A DNA stretch of 64,000 bases from Niabella sp. (GTDB lineage Bacteria; Bacteroidota; Bacteroidia; Chitinophagales; Chitinophagaceae), in assembly GCF_030150205.1 (NCBI RefSeq), contig NZ_JASLGT010000002.1:62001-126000 (forward strand), written 5' to 3'. Of the stretch, positions 21,601-29,436 are shown one piece after another. The notes beneath the pieces are model-generated. The model was given only the letters and a program-made list of their open reading frames with translations. It was not told the DNA's origin and made no database searches. Every line of letters starts with the position of its first letter. Within the stretch, counting starts at the first letter, position 1. The translations under genes and the position numbers were made by a program.

Positions 21601-22236
21601 TCAGGGGCTTTCCGGTAAGCTGTCAAATGTAAATCCCTGTCCGGAGAAATATTCGAGCATCCGGGGAAGGGCAAAGGAGAGGTTTTTAAAAGCCTTTTCA
21701 CTGTCGTGAAAAACAACAATGGACCCGTCACGGGTATATTTGAGTACATGGTTCAGGCATTTTTCCGGTGCCAGGCTGCGGTCAAAATCCCCACTTAAAA
21801 CATCCCACATAATGACCCTGAATTTTCGGCCCAAAGCACCTTCCTGCAAAAGCCGGCCCTGTTGTTTTTTAATGCGACCATAGGGTGGTCTGAAAAGTTC
21901 CGAATCAATATGTTTAGCGGCCTGCAGCACATTGTCCAGATAGATTGGGGTGTCTGCTTTCCATCCATTAAGATGAGTAAATGTATGATTTCCAATTCGA
22001 TGTCCTTCATTTTGAAGGGTTTGATAAAGCGCTGCCTCCGTTACCACATTCTTCCCCACACAAAAAAAAGTGGCCTTTGCATTCCAGGATCGTAGCTGTT
22101 CCAACACGAAAGGAGTAGCTACCGGATGGGGCCCGTCATCAAATGTTAAGAAAATCTTTTTTTTAGATGCCGGCAGGTCCCACAGGTAGCGGGTGTAGAT
22201 CTTTTTCAACAACCAGGGCGCTTTTACAAAATACAT
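21601..22236 (-). CDS. NodB-type polysaccharide deacetylase (carbohydrate esterase 4)
   Basis: 211 residues. All CE4 motifs are visible: FLTFDDGPH (motif 1, catalytic and metal aspartates), GNHTFTH (motif 2, metal histidines), RPPYGRIKK (motif 3), and a later H in VVFHDSEKA (motif 5). Enzymes of this family remove N- or O-acetyl groups from peptidoglycan or exported polysaccharides. The N-terminus (FVKAPWLLKKIYTRYLWDLP) has no clear cleavable signal peptide but is amphipathic and basic, so membrane association is possible. Single gene with its own terminator. Confidence 0.92.
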   Translation of the reverse strand: MYFVKAPWLLKKIYTRYLWDLPASKKKIFLTFDDGPHPVATPFVLEQLRSWNAKATFFCVGKNVVTEAALYQTLQNEGHRIGNHTFTHLNGWKADTPIYLDNVLQAAKHIDSELFRPPYGRIKKQQGRLLQEGALGRKFRVIMWDVLSGDFDRSLAPEKCLNHVLKYTRDGSIVVFHDSEKAFKNLSFALPRMLEYFSGQGFTFDSLPESP

Positions 22237-22377
22237 ACAATCATAAAAATAGCATTTAATTTGAACAATGGCCGTTTTAACAGATACTTCACCCAGGCAG
22301 GCCTTCGTATATTATGGAATTTTAAAATTTTGTATCTAATTAGAAAAATCAATAAATTGCCGCTCCTCATCAACGAT

Positions 22378-22632
22378 ATGACTGTAAAATCAAATGAAGA
22401 TTATGAAAGGCAACGGAATAAAAAGGTTGCCGGTATGCGATCGGTATTGGACTATGCAATGGGAGTGGTGATCATCTTTGTGGGGGTGTTTTTGATCGTT
22501 CGGCACCAGTTTGATCTGGCGTTGAACAAACGGTTTCCGCCGGACACAATAGATATTCTGTTGGGAGCGTTGTTTGTAGTTTATGGTGGGTGGCGTATTT
22601 ACCGGGGATACAAGAAAAATTATTTTAAATAG
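22378..22632 (+). CDS. Small hypothetical inner-membrane protein
   Basis: 84 residues from the ATG at 22378. A longer frame begins at 22261, but its first 39 codons are AT-rich and overlap the promoter region, so the inner start (MTVKSNEDYERQRNKK) is preferred. Two hydrophobic segments (about residues 24-43 and 58-74) suggest two transmembrane helices with a basic C-terminus (YKKNYFK). It precedes the PstS-like lipoprotein gene by four bases, so the two and the TPR gene probably form one operon. Function unknown. Confidence 0.75.
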   Translation: MTVKSNEDYERQRNKKVAGMRSVLDYAMGVVIIFVGVFLIVRHQFDLALNKRFPPDTIDILLGALFVVYGGWRIYRGYKKNYFK

Positions 22633-22636
22633 AGCA

Positions 22637-23557
22637 ATGAAAAGATGGCGCCTTGCAATATTGGGCAGTGTGTTATGGATCTTGGTGTATTCCTGCGCAT
22701 CTGGTGATGGCCGGGCCCGCGTGTATACCGATACTCCCAAAAAAGGTGTAATCACCATCAGTGCCGATGAATCATTCCGGCCGATCGTGGATGCGTTGAT
22801 CCAGGTATATGAATCTAATAATGACAGTACAAAGATTCATGCGCAATATAAGCCGGAAGCAGAATGCATGGCCGATCTGTTCAATGATAGTATCCGGATG
22901 GTAATTGCTACCATAAAATTGTCGGATGAGCAGATCCGGTCGGTTGTAGATTCGTTGCATGTGGTGGTAAAACAATTGCCGGTGGCCCGGGATGCGGTTG
23001 CAGTCATTGTAAATCCGTCCTCCAAAGATACCTTATTAACAATGGGGGAGATCCGGTCGGTGCTGACGGGCAATTATACAAAACCGCTGATTCCGGTTTT
23101 TGACGGACTGTCTGCTACAAGTACTGTACGATTCCTGATGGATAGCGTATTAAAGGGGCAGAAGATCACATCAAAAGCGATGGGGGCCAGCACCAGTGAT
23201 TCCGTGATTCAGTTTGTGGCCAATAATCCCAATGCTATTGGTTTTATCGGGGTAAGCTGGATCGGGAACCAGGATGATGCACAACAATTAAGTTTTTTAA
23301 AAAAGGTTAAAATTGTGCAGTTGGAGAGCACCGATAAGCCCGGGAAATACGTCTTACCGGTACAGGCAAACATTTACACCAAACGATACCCGATGACAAG
23401 GGACCTGGTGTACATTGTAAAAGAAGGGCACCGGGGGTTAGGCACAGGGTTTGCAGAGTTTATGGCAGATGAAATCGGGCAGCTGATTTTTAAAAGAGCC
23501 TATTTAATGCCGGGGCGGCGGGCCTTTATCGTTCGTCCGGCACAAACAAAAGAATAA
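22637..23557 (+). CDS. PstS-like substrate-binding lipoprotein
   Basis: 306 residues from the ATG at 22637, chosen because it gives a lipoprotein signal (MKRWRLAILGSVLWILVYSC) with Cys20. A longer frame starting at 22583 overlaps the upstream gene. The rest resembles the periplasmic phosphate-binding PstS/SphX fold: GVITISADESFRPIVDALI at the start, a hinge around VARDAVAVIVNP, and GFIGVSWIGN. No phosphate transporter genes (pstC, pstA, pstB) are nearby. In many Bacteroidota the same protein type is encoded with ExbB/ExbD/TonB and a TPR protein, so it may serve TonB-linked energy transduction rather than phosphate uptake. Confidence 0.8.
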   Translation: MKRWRLAILGSVLWILVYSCASGDGRARVYTDTPKKGVITISADESFRPIVDALIQVYESNNDSTKIHAQYKPEAECMADLFNDSIRMVIATIKLSDEQIRSVVDSLHVVVKQLPVARDAVAVIVNPSSKDTLLTMGEIRSVLTGNYTKPLIPVFDGLSATSTVRFLMDSVLKGQKITSKAMGASTSDSVIQFVANNPNAIGFIGVSWIGNQDDAQQLSFLKKVKIVQLESTDKPGKYVLPVQANIYTKRYPMTRDLVYIVKEGHRGLGTGFAEFMADEIGQLIFKRAYLMPGRRAFIVRPAQTKE

Positions 23558-23617
23558 AATTTATAAAAAGGGTATATTTACAACTCTATTATTTACTGGT
23601 AAAATAAAATTAGAAAA

Positions 23618-25372
23618 ATGATCAACAAGAAAATCGGGCTTTTAGCACTTACAGTAATTCTGGGGGTAGCGGTAAATGCGCAATCCATACAGGATGGTGT
23701 AAAAGCGCTGTACTCGGGAAAAGTGCTGGGGGCAAAATCAATTTTTGAAAAACAGGGCGATAAGCCAGAAGCAACTTACTGGCTGGTGCGCGCAGATATT
23801 GAGAATCAGGATAAAGCCGGTGCACAACAGGCACTGGACAAGGCGTTGGCTGCAAAGCCCAACGATGCCTGGCTGCTGGTAGCAAAAGGCCAGTTACAGT
23901 TGATGGATGGAAAAGCGAACGAGGCTAAACAAAGTTTTGAAGCCGCTTTAACTGCCAGCAAAGGCCGCAAGGGCAATGACCCTGAGATCCTGAATGCCGT
24001 TGGCGGAACCATTGCCAAGGAATACAATAATATCGACAAGGTCGGTGATATCAACTACGCCGTACAAAAACTGGAAGAAGCAAAAGCTGAAACTGAAAAG
24101 TCTAAGAACAACTGGTTACGTGCCGATATTCTTACAAACCTGGGGGATGCTTACCGTAAAGCAAAACCAGGTGACGGTACAGCTGCTTTTACCGCCTACA
24201 GTGATGCGGTAAGCGCAGAACCCAGCTTTGCAAAAGCATACCTGAGAAATGGGCTGATCTTTAAATCGCAGCGGAATTATGATCTGTACCTGCAAAATAT
24301 CGACAAAGCGATTGCGGCAAACCCTGCTTATGTACCCGCGTACGATGCGTTGTACGAATATAAAATAGGTACCGGAGATTATGCCGGCGCAAACGCAGTT
24401 GCTGATAAGATCATTGCCAACTCTGATCCCAGCCCCTGGAACGATTACTATAAGGCACAAACGTTCTATTTGGAGAAAAAGTACGATGATGCCATCGCTT
24501 CCGGAAAAAGCATTCTGCAAAAAATGGGCGACCTGGCAAAACCGAATCTTTTTAAATTGTTAGCCTGGAGCTATGTGGATAAAGGCGATGCCAAATCGGC
24601 CCTGCCCTATATGGAAAAATACTTTGAAAAAGCAGACAAGGATGATCTGGATCCGCTTGATTTCAACCTGAAAGCGACTGTTTATGCCGCTACACCGGGT
24701 AAGGAAAATGAAGTGATGAAAGCATATGAAGATGGTCTGAAAGCCGATACCACTATTTCAGGACGGGTTAAGATGTTGCAGGAAGGTGCTAAATTCTTTG
24801 CCGAAAGGAAACAATATGGCTTACAGGGCGACCTGCTGAGCAAGATCCTGGAGATCAAACCCAATCCTACCATCAACGACTTTTTTGATGCAGGTTACCG
24901 CGCTTACTTTCAGGGTAAGGAATATGAAAAATCCTGGAAAGTATTCGATGTCATGCGTACCAAGTTCCCGGATGTGAACTATGGTTACCTGTGGACGTTT
25001 AATAGCAGCCGGTACTTTGATTCTACGAATGCAAAGAATATCCTGATCCCGGATGCCGAAAAACTGGTAGCTTTCTCTCAAAAGGACACAGCAAGGGATG
25101 CTAAGATCAACGCCTTTACTGCAGCCGCAGTGCTGTTCCCTTACTATGTAAATGAAAAGGGCGACAAAGAAACCGGGTTGAAGTATTTGAATGTGGCACT
25201 GGAAAATGCGCCAAACGATAATATGAAGCAACAGGTACAGGCGTACATTGACCAGGTAAATAAAATGAACACGAAACCGGCTACCGGTTCAAAAAGCGGC
25301 GGAACACCTGCCGGAACAAAAGATACCACCAGTACCGCTCCGAAAAAGGACAGCACCGGCGGTCAGAAATAA
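23618..25372 (+). CDS. Periplasmic tetratricopeptide-repeat protein
   Basis: 584 residues. A signal peptide (about 1-21, ending AVNAQS) exports it. Tandem helical pairs with TPR features run through most of the protein, for example ADIENQDKAGAQQALDKAL, NDAWLLVAKGQLQLM, PSFAKAYLRNGLIFKSQ and NPAYVPAYDALYEYK. The C-terminal 40 residues are Lys/Thr/Gly-rich and disordered. It lies 60 bases after the PstS-like gene and is closed by a terminator. The pair is usually found downstream of tonB in this phylum, so a scaffold role in the periplasm is inferred. Confidence 0.85.
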   Translation: MINKKIGLLALTVILGVAVNAQSIQDGVKALYSGKVLGAKSIFEKQGDKPEATYWLVRADIENQDKAGAQQALDKALAAKPNDAWLLVAKGQLQLMDGKANEAKQSFEAALTASKGRKGNDPEILNAVGGTIAKEYNNIDKVGDINYAVQKLEEAKAETEKSKNNWLRADILTNLGDAYRKAKPGDGTAAFTAYSDAVSAEPSFAKAYLRNGLIFKSQRNYDLYLQNIDKAIAANPAYVPAYDALYEYKIGTGDYAGANAVADKIIANSDPSPWNDYYKAQTFYLEKKYDDAIASGKSILQKMGDLAKPNLFKLLAWSYVDKGDAKSALPYMEKYFEKADKDDLDPLDFNLKATVYAATPGKENEVMKAYEDGLKADTTISGRVKMLQEGAKFFAERKQYGLQGDLLSKILEIKPNPTINDFFDAGYRAYFQGKEYEKSWKVFDVMRTKFPDVNYGYLWTFNSSRYFDSTNAKNILIPDAEKLVAFSQKDTARDAKINAFTAAAVLFPYYVNEKGDKETGLKYLNVALENAPNDNMKQQVQAYIDQVNKMNTKPATGSKSGGTPAGTKDTTSTAPKKDSTGGQK

Positions 25373-25394
25373 CGATACGTTTTTTCAAATAAAA

Positions 25395-25428
25395 ACAGCT
25401 CCGGAATTTTTCGGGGCTGTTTGCTTTT
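25395..25428 (+). terminator. Terminator between the TPR gene and nuoA
   Basis: ACAGCTCCG pairs with CGGGGCTGT (25395-25420) around an AT-rich loop, with one mismatch, and is followed by a T-rich stretch (TTGCTTTTTAG). It lies about 20 bases after the TPR stop codon and separates that operon from nuo. Confidence 0.65.
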
Positions 25429-25446
25429 TAGCATTCAAAAAAAGGA

Positions 25447-25472
25447 TTTGTTAAATGGTTACCTTATTTTTG
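25447..25472 (+). promoter_or_regulatory. Candidate promoter of the nuo operon
   Basis: TTTG at 25447-25450 and TATTTTTG at 25465-25472 resemble the Bacteroidota -33/-7 elements, 18 bases before the nuoA start. The 14-base spacing is shorter than the usual 17-23, so the exact -33 element is uncertain. The -7 match is perfect. Confidence 0.4.
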
Positions 25473-25489
25473 CTTATTGCATAATTGAG

Positions 25490-25882
25490 ATGATAAATTT
25501 AGCTATACAGACGAATTTAGATACTTCAGGCTCCTACCTGCCCATTGGCTTACAACTGTTATTTGCAGCGGGAATGATCGTTACCCTGATGGGCGTTACC
25601 CACTTGCTGGGGCCAAAAAGGCGGACTTCCGATAAACTGCAAAACTTTGCAAGTGGTATTGAGTCGCACGGAGAGGCAAGGCAGCCCATTGCGATCAAAT
25701 ATTTCCTTACCGCTATTCTTTTTGTGTTGTTTGATGTGGAAGTGATCTTTTTTTACCCCTACGCGGTGAATTTTAAAGAATTGGGCTGGAGCGGGTTTTA
25801 CGCCGTGCTGATGTTTGTAGCATTTTTCCTCTGCGGATTTATCTATATCATCCGGCGCGGAGCACTGAAGTGGGAGGATTAA
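25490..25882 (+). CDS. nuoA: NADH-quinone oxidoreductase subunit A
   Basis: 130 residues from the ATG at 25490; the frame stays open upstream but that part overlaps the promoter and terminator. Three transmembrane helices are visible (about 20-42, 68-90, 98-120). The loop KLQNFASGIESHGEARQPIAIKYFLTAI contains the conserved 'YECG'-position region in modified form (SGIESHG, with no cysteine), and FDVEVIFFYPYAV is the strong family signature. NuoA is a membrane subunit near the quinone site of complex I. First gene of the 14-subunit operon. Confidence 0.95.
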   Translation: MINLAIQTNLDTSGSYLPIGLQLLFAAGMIVTLMGVTHLLGPKRRTSDKLQNFASGIESHGEARQPIAIKYFLTAILFVLFDVEVIFFYPYAVNFKELGWSGFYAVLMFVAFFLCGFIYIIRRGALKWED

Positions 25883-25958
25883 CAGGTAATTTGAAAAGGA
25901 GTGAATGTGCCAATGGCCATTTTCAAATCTTCAAATTTTAAATTTTCAAATTGATTTT

Positions 25959-26540
25959 ATGAGACCGGTATCATATAATATTAAGAAAAAACCACTGGAG
26001 GCGGATATCAGCATGGTCGACATGCCGGAAGGCCACCAGGGACAGGGTTTTTTTGCAACAACACTGGATAATGTCATCGGGCTGGCCCGTAAGAATTCTT
26101 TATGGCCACTGCCGTTTGCCACTTCCTGTTGCGGTATTGAATTTATGGCCACCATGGGCGCTACATATGATATTGCCCGTTTTGGCAGTGAACGCGTGGG
26201 TTTTTCGCCCCGTCAATGTGATCTGCTGATGGTGATGGGCACCATTGCCAAAAAAATGGGCCCGGTGGTAAAACAGGTGTATCTCCAGATGGCAGAACCC
26301 CGTTGGGTAATTGCGGTAGGAGCCTGTGCCAGCAGCGGCGGTATCTTCGACACCTATAGTGTGCTGCAGGGTATTGACCAGGTAGTGCCGGTAGATGTTT
26401 ATGTTCCGGGATGCCCTCCCAGACCAGAAGCGATCCTGGATGGGCTGATGCGCATACAGGACCTGGTGGGTAAGGAAAGTCTCCGCAGAAGAAATGGAGA
26501 ACAGTATAAGGCGTTATTGGAAAGCTACGGGATACAATAA
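25959..26540 (+). CDS. nuoB: NADH-quinone oxidoreductase subunit B
   Basis: 193 residues from the ATG at 25959; the 18 codons before it are repeat-like spacer. NuoB carries the terminal iron-sulfur cluster N2 that passes electrons to quinone. The cysteine ligands are present: the adjacent pair in TSCCGIEFMA, one in GACASSGG, and one in VPGCPPRPEAI. The N-terminal 40 residues are basic. It sits 76 bases after nuoA, in a spacer made of AATTTTCAAATT-like repeats. Confidence 0.97.
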   Translation: MRPVSYNIKKKPLEADISMVDMPEGHQGQGFFATTLDNVIGLARKNSLWPLPFATSCCGIEFMATMGATYDIARFGSERVGFSPRQCDLLMVMGTIAKKMGPVVKQVYLQMAEPRWVIAVGACASSGGIFDTYSVLQGIDQVVPVDVYVPGCPPRPEAILDGLMRIQDLVGKESLRRRNGEQYKALLESYGIQ

Positions 26541-26541
26541 T

Positions 26542-26651
26542 TCAATTTGAAAATTTGAAGATTTGAAAATACGGCGAAGGGTAATTAATAAATAACTCCT
26601 CAAAACATTCTCAAATTTTCAAATTAGCACATTTTCAAATTTTCAAATTAA
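26542..26651. repeat. TTGAAAA-type simple repeat spacer with inverted arms (nuoB-nuoC)
   Basis: The left arm reads CAATTTGAAAATTTGAAG and continues with ATTTGAAAAT (26543-26571). The right arm carries ATTCTCAAATTTTCAAATT and ATTTTCAAATTTTCAAATT (26606-26649). The two arms are complementary over much of their length and can fold into an AT-rich hairpin in the mRNA, about 40 bases apart. Related spacers occur before nuoB, nuoI, nuoK and nuoM and after nuoN. Confidence 0.65.
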
Positions 26652-26652
26652 G

Positions 26653-27156
26653 ATGGCATTGACCAACGAATATATAAAGGAAAAGCTGGTAGAAAAATTT
26701 GGTGACCAAGTCACCGGGTTTGAAGAGCAGTATGGTTTATTGAGCTTCCGGTCCGACAAAGAAATCAACCTGAAAGTCCTGAATTTCCTGGTTGAAGACG
26801 AAACGCTTCAGTTCGGATTTTTGACCGATCTCTGCGGCGTTCATTATCCCGATAATAAAGGACAGGAAATAGCAGTAGTGTATCATTTGCATAACATGAG
26901 GGAAAATGTGCGGATCCGGTATAAAGTATTTACCAGTGTTGCACAACCGGATGTATACACTGCTACCGGCATTTTTGCGGGCGCAAACTGGATGGAGCGG
27001 GAAACCTACGATTTTTACGGGGTCAATTTCATCGGGCATCCCAACCTCAAACGCATACTCAATGTAGAAGAAATGGACTATTTTCCCATGCGGAAAGAGT
27101 ATCCGCTGGAAGACCAAAGCCGTATCGATAAGGACGACGAGATGTTCGGAAGATAA
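26653..27156 (+). CDS. nuoC: NADH-quinone oxidoreductase subunit C
   Basis: 167 residues, separate from NuoD (fused in enterobacteria). NuoC is the 30-kDa-type subunit of the peripheral arm. The family signature appears as ANWMERETYDFYGVNFIGHPNLKRIL, and the C-terminus MRKEYPLEDQ is also typical. No cofactor is bound. It begins exactly after the TTGAAAA-type spacer. Confidence 0.96.
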   Translation: MALTNEYIKEKLVEKFGDQVTGFEEQYGLLSFRSDKEINLKVLNFLVEDETLQFGFLTDLCGVHYPDNKGQEIAVVYHLHNMRENVRIRYKVFTSVAQPDVYTATGIFAGANWMERETYDFYGVNFIGHPNLKRILNVEEMDYFPMRKEYPLEDQSRIDKDDEMFGR

Positions 27157-27223
27157 AAAGTTTAAAGCTCGAAGTTGTGCGTATAAACACCACAATTTTG
27201 AACGGTTATATCGAATATAGATT

Positions 27224-28444
27224 ATGAGCGACAATGTATTATTACCAAGCGGTAGTATTGAGAAGCAGACAACCACATTAAATCTGGGGCCCACGCACCC
27301 GGCCACCCATGGGGTTTTTCAGAACATTATCGAGCTGGATGGTGAAAAGATCGTTGCCGCTGATTCTACAGTTGGCTATATTCACCGGGCATTCGAAAAA
27401 ATTGCCGAGCGCCGGTCTTTATACCAGATTACTCCGCTTACTGATCGCTTAAATTATTGCTCAGCTCCCATTAATAATATGGGCTGGCACCTCACCTGCG
27501 AAAAATTATTAAAGGTACAGCTACCCAAAAGGGTTGATTATCTGCGGGTGATCATTATGGAGCTGGCGCGGATCACCGACCACCTGATCTGTAACTCCAT
27601 TATGGGGGTAGACAGCGGTGCCTATACCGGGTTCTTATATGTAATGCAATACCGGGAGCTGGTTTATGAGATCTATGAAGAGATCTGCGGTTCCCGTTTA
27701 ACCACCAATATCGGCCGTATCGGCGGTTTTGAGCGTGATTTTACCAATACCGCCTTTGAAAAGATCGAGCGGTTTTTGAAAGAATATCCTGCGGTATTAA
27801 AAGAATTTGAAGATCTGTTTACCCGTAACCGGATCTTTATGGAACGCGCCATCGGTGCGGGCCCTATCAGTGCCGAACGGGCGCTGAACTACGGGTTTAC
27901 CGGGCCCAATCTTCGCGCTGCGGGTGTCGATTATGACGTACGGGTGGTAGCGCCCTACAGCCGGTATGAGGAGTTTGATTTTGAAGTACCTGTTGGATCA
28001 ACCGGCGACTCTTATGATCGCTTCCTGGTGCGGAACGGAGAAATGTGGCAAAGCCTGCGCATTATTCAGCAGGCAATGCAAAAGCTGAACGACCTGAAGG
28101 GGGAGGAAGCAACCATCTATCATGCAGACGTTCCGGAATACTACCTGCCTCCCAAAAAGGATGTATATACAAAAATGGAAGCATTGATCTGGCACTTTAA
28201 GATCATCATGGGTGAGATCAATATGCCGGCAGGCGAAGTATACAATGCGGTGGAAGGAGCCAATGGCGAACTGGGCTTTTATTTCATCAGCGATGGCGGA
28301 AGAACCCCCTACCGGCTGCATTTCAGAAGGCCCTGTTTTATTTATTACCAGGCCTATGCTGAAATGGTAAAAGGAGCGATGCTGAGCGATGCCATCGTGG
28401 TAATGTCGTCCATGAACCTGATTGCAGGGGAAATGGATGCATAA
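27224..28444 (+). CDS. nuoD: NADH-quinone oxidoreductase subunit D
   Basis: 406 residues, the 49-kDa-type subunit that forms the quinone pocket with NuoB. The signatures HPATHGVFQNIIELDGE near residue 25 and IHRAFEKIAE, the conserved RLNYCSAPINN, and the C-terminal region EGANGELGFYFISDGGRTPYRLHFRRP are all intact. The hydrogenase-type nickel cysteines are absent, as in all complex I homologues. It precedes nuoE by 12 bases. Confidence 0.98.
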   Translation: MSDNVLLPSGSIEKQTTTLNLGPTHPATHGVFQNIIELDGEKIVAADSTVGYIHRAFEKIAERRSLYQITPLTDRLNYCSAPINNMGWHLTCEKLLKVQLPKRVDYLRVIIMELARITDHLICNSIMGVDSGAYTGFLYVMQYRELVYEIYEEICGSRLTTNIGRIGGFERDFTNTAFEKIERFLKEYPAVLKEFEDLFTRNRIFMERAIGAGPISAERALNYGFTGPNLRAAGVDYDVRVVAPYSRYEEFDFEVPVGSTGDSYDRFLVRNGEMWQSLRIIQQAMQKLNDLKGEEATIYHADVPEYYLPPKKDVYTKMEALIWHFKIIMGEINMPAGEVYNAVEGANGELGFYFISDGGRTPYRLHFRRPCFIYYQAYAEMVKGAMLSDAIVVMSSMNLIAGEMDA

Positions 28445-28456
28445 ACGAAATTAATA

Positions 28457-28969
28457 ATGGAGCAAAAGATCATGATACAGTTTTCTCAGGAACAATTGGA
28501 TAAAGTGAACCAGATCATCGCCCGGTATCCGCAAGGCAAGCAAAAGAGTGCCCTGCTGCCGGTGCTGCACCTGGCACAGGAGGTATTTGGATGGCTGAGT
28601 TCGGAAACGATGGACTATGTGGCAACACTGTTAAACATTGAGCCGATTGAGGTATACGAGGTAGCTACTTTTTATACCATGTATAATCTGAAACCAGTAG
28701 GGAAATACGTTTTTGAAGTATGTCAGACCGGTCCCTGCATGATCCAGGGAAGTGATGATATCATTGCCTATATTGGGGAAAAGCTGAGCATTAAACCCGG
28801 CGAAACCACGGCCGACGGCCTGTTTACGCTAAAAACGGCAGAGTGCCTGGGTGCCTGTGGCTATGCGCCGATGATGCAGATGGGTAAATTTTACAAAGAG
28901 CACCTGACCAAAGAAAAAGTAGATGCCATCATCGCTGAGTGCAGAACCCAGGCGCTGGTAAATCAATAA
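28457..28969 (+). CDS. nuoE: NADH-quinone oxidoreductase subunit E
   Basis: 170 residues, the 24-kDa thioredoxin-like subunit with the [2Fe-2S] cluster N1a. The four ligands appear as CQTGPC (x4 spacing) and ECLGACGYAP (x3 spacing). The N-terminal helical part starts with FSQEQLDKVNQIIARYPQGKQKSALLP. It belongs to the NADH dehydrogenase module with NuoF and NuoG. A VOC-family gene separates it from nuoF here. Confidence 0.97.
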   Translation: MEQKIMIQFSQEQLDKVNQIIARYPQGKQKSALLPVLHLAQEVFGWLSSETMDYVATLLNIEPIEVYEVATFYTMYNLKPVGKYVFEVCQTGPCMIQGSDDIIAYIGEKLSIKPGETTADGLFTLKTAECLGACGYAPMMQMGKFYKEHLTKEKVDAIIAECRTQALVNQ

Positions 28970-28980
28970 AACAATAGCAT

Positions 28981-29400
28981 ATGCAGGCAATTACTCCATA
29001 TCTGAATTTTAACGGCGATGCAGCTGAAGCCCTGGATTTTTATACAGAAGCACTGGGCGGACAGGTGGTACATAAACAAACCTTTGGAGATACGCAGGCC
29101 GATTATCCCGTAGCAGCATCGCATAAGGATAAGATCATGCATGCACTATTCAATGCAGGTGAGCTGAACTTTATGGTGAGCGATTGCCCGCCCGATGTTT
29201 CGGTGACCTCCGGCTCTAATCTAAGCCTGGCATTGAATTTTACGGATGAGGATGCCATTGAAAAAACATTTAATGCGATGGCTGCCGGTGGAACCATTAC
29301 CATGCCGTTGCAGGATACTTTTTGGGGCGCTAAGTTCGGAATGGTTACCGACCGGTTTGGTATCAGCTGGATGTTTAACTACGACAAGCCAAAGGATTAA
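28981..29400 (+). CDS. VOC-superfamily (PhnB/glyoxalase-like) protein
   Basis: 139 residues with two beta-alpha-beta-beta-beta modules. It opens MQAITPYLNFNGDAAEALDFY and ends TDRFGISWMFNYDKP, the pattern of PhnB-like proteins often labelled '3-demethylubiquinone-9 3-methyltransferase' in databases, although no methyltransferase fold is present. It lies 11 bases after nuoE and 36 bases before nuoF on the same strand, so it should be transcribed with complex I. No known complex I subunit or assembly factor has this fold; the substrate is unknown. Confidence 0.9.
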   Translation: MQAITPYLNFNGDAAEALDFYTEALGGQVVHKQTFGDTQADYPVAASHKDKIMHALFNAGELNFMVSDCPPDVSVTSGSNLSLALNFTDEDAIEKTFNAMAAGGTITMPLQDTFWGAKFGMVTDRFGISWMFNYDKPKD

Positions 29401-29436
29401 AGCGGCAAACAAATTATTGAACAGGAAAACGGAGCA

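Noticed and set aside
22637..23557. Phosphate uptake (pst) operon
   Set aside because: Only a PstS-like lipoprotein is present; no pstC, pstA, pstB or phoU gene follows.
28981..29400. Ubiquinone methyltransferase
   Set aside because: Database names of this type come from old annotation; the sequence has a VOC fold and no SAM-binding motif.
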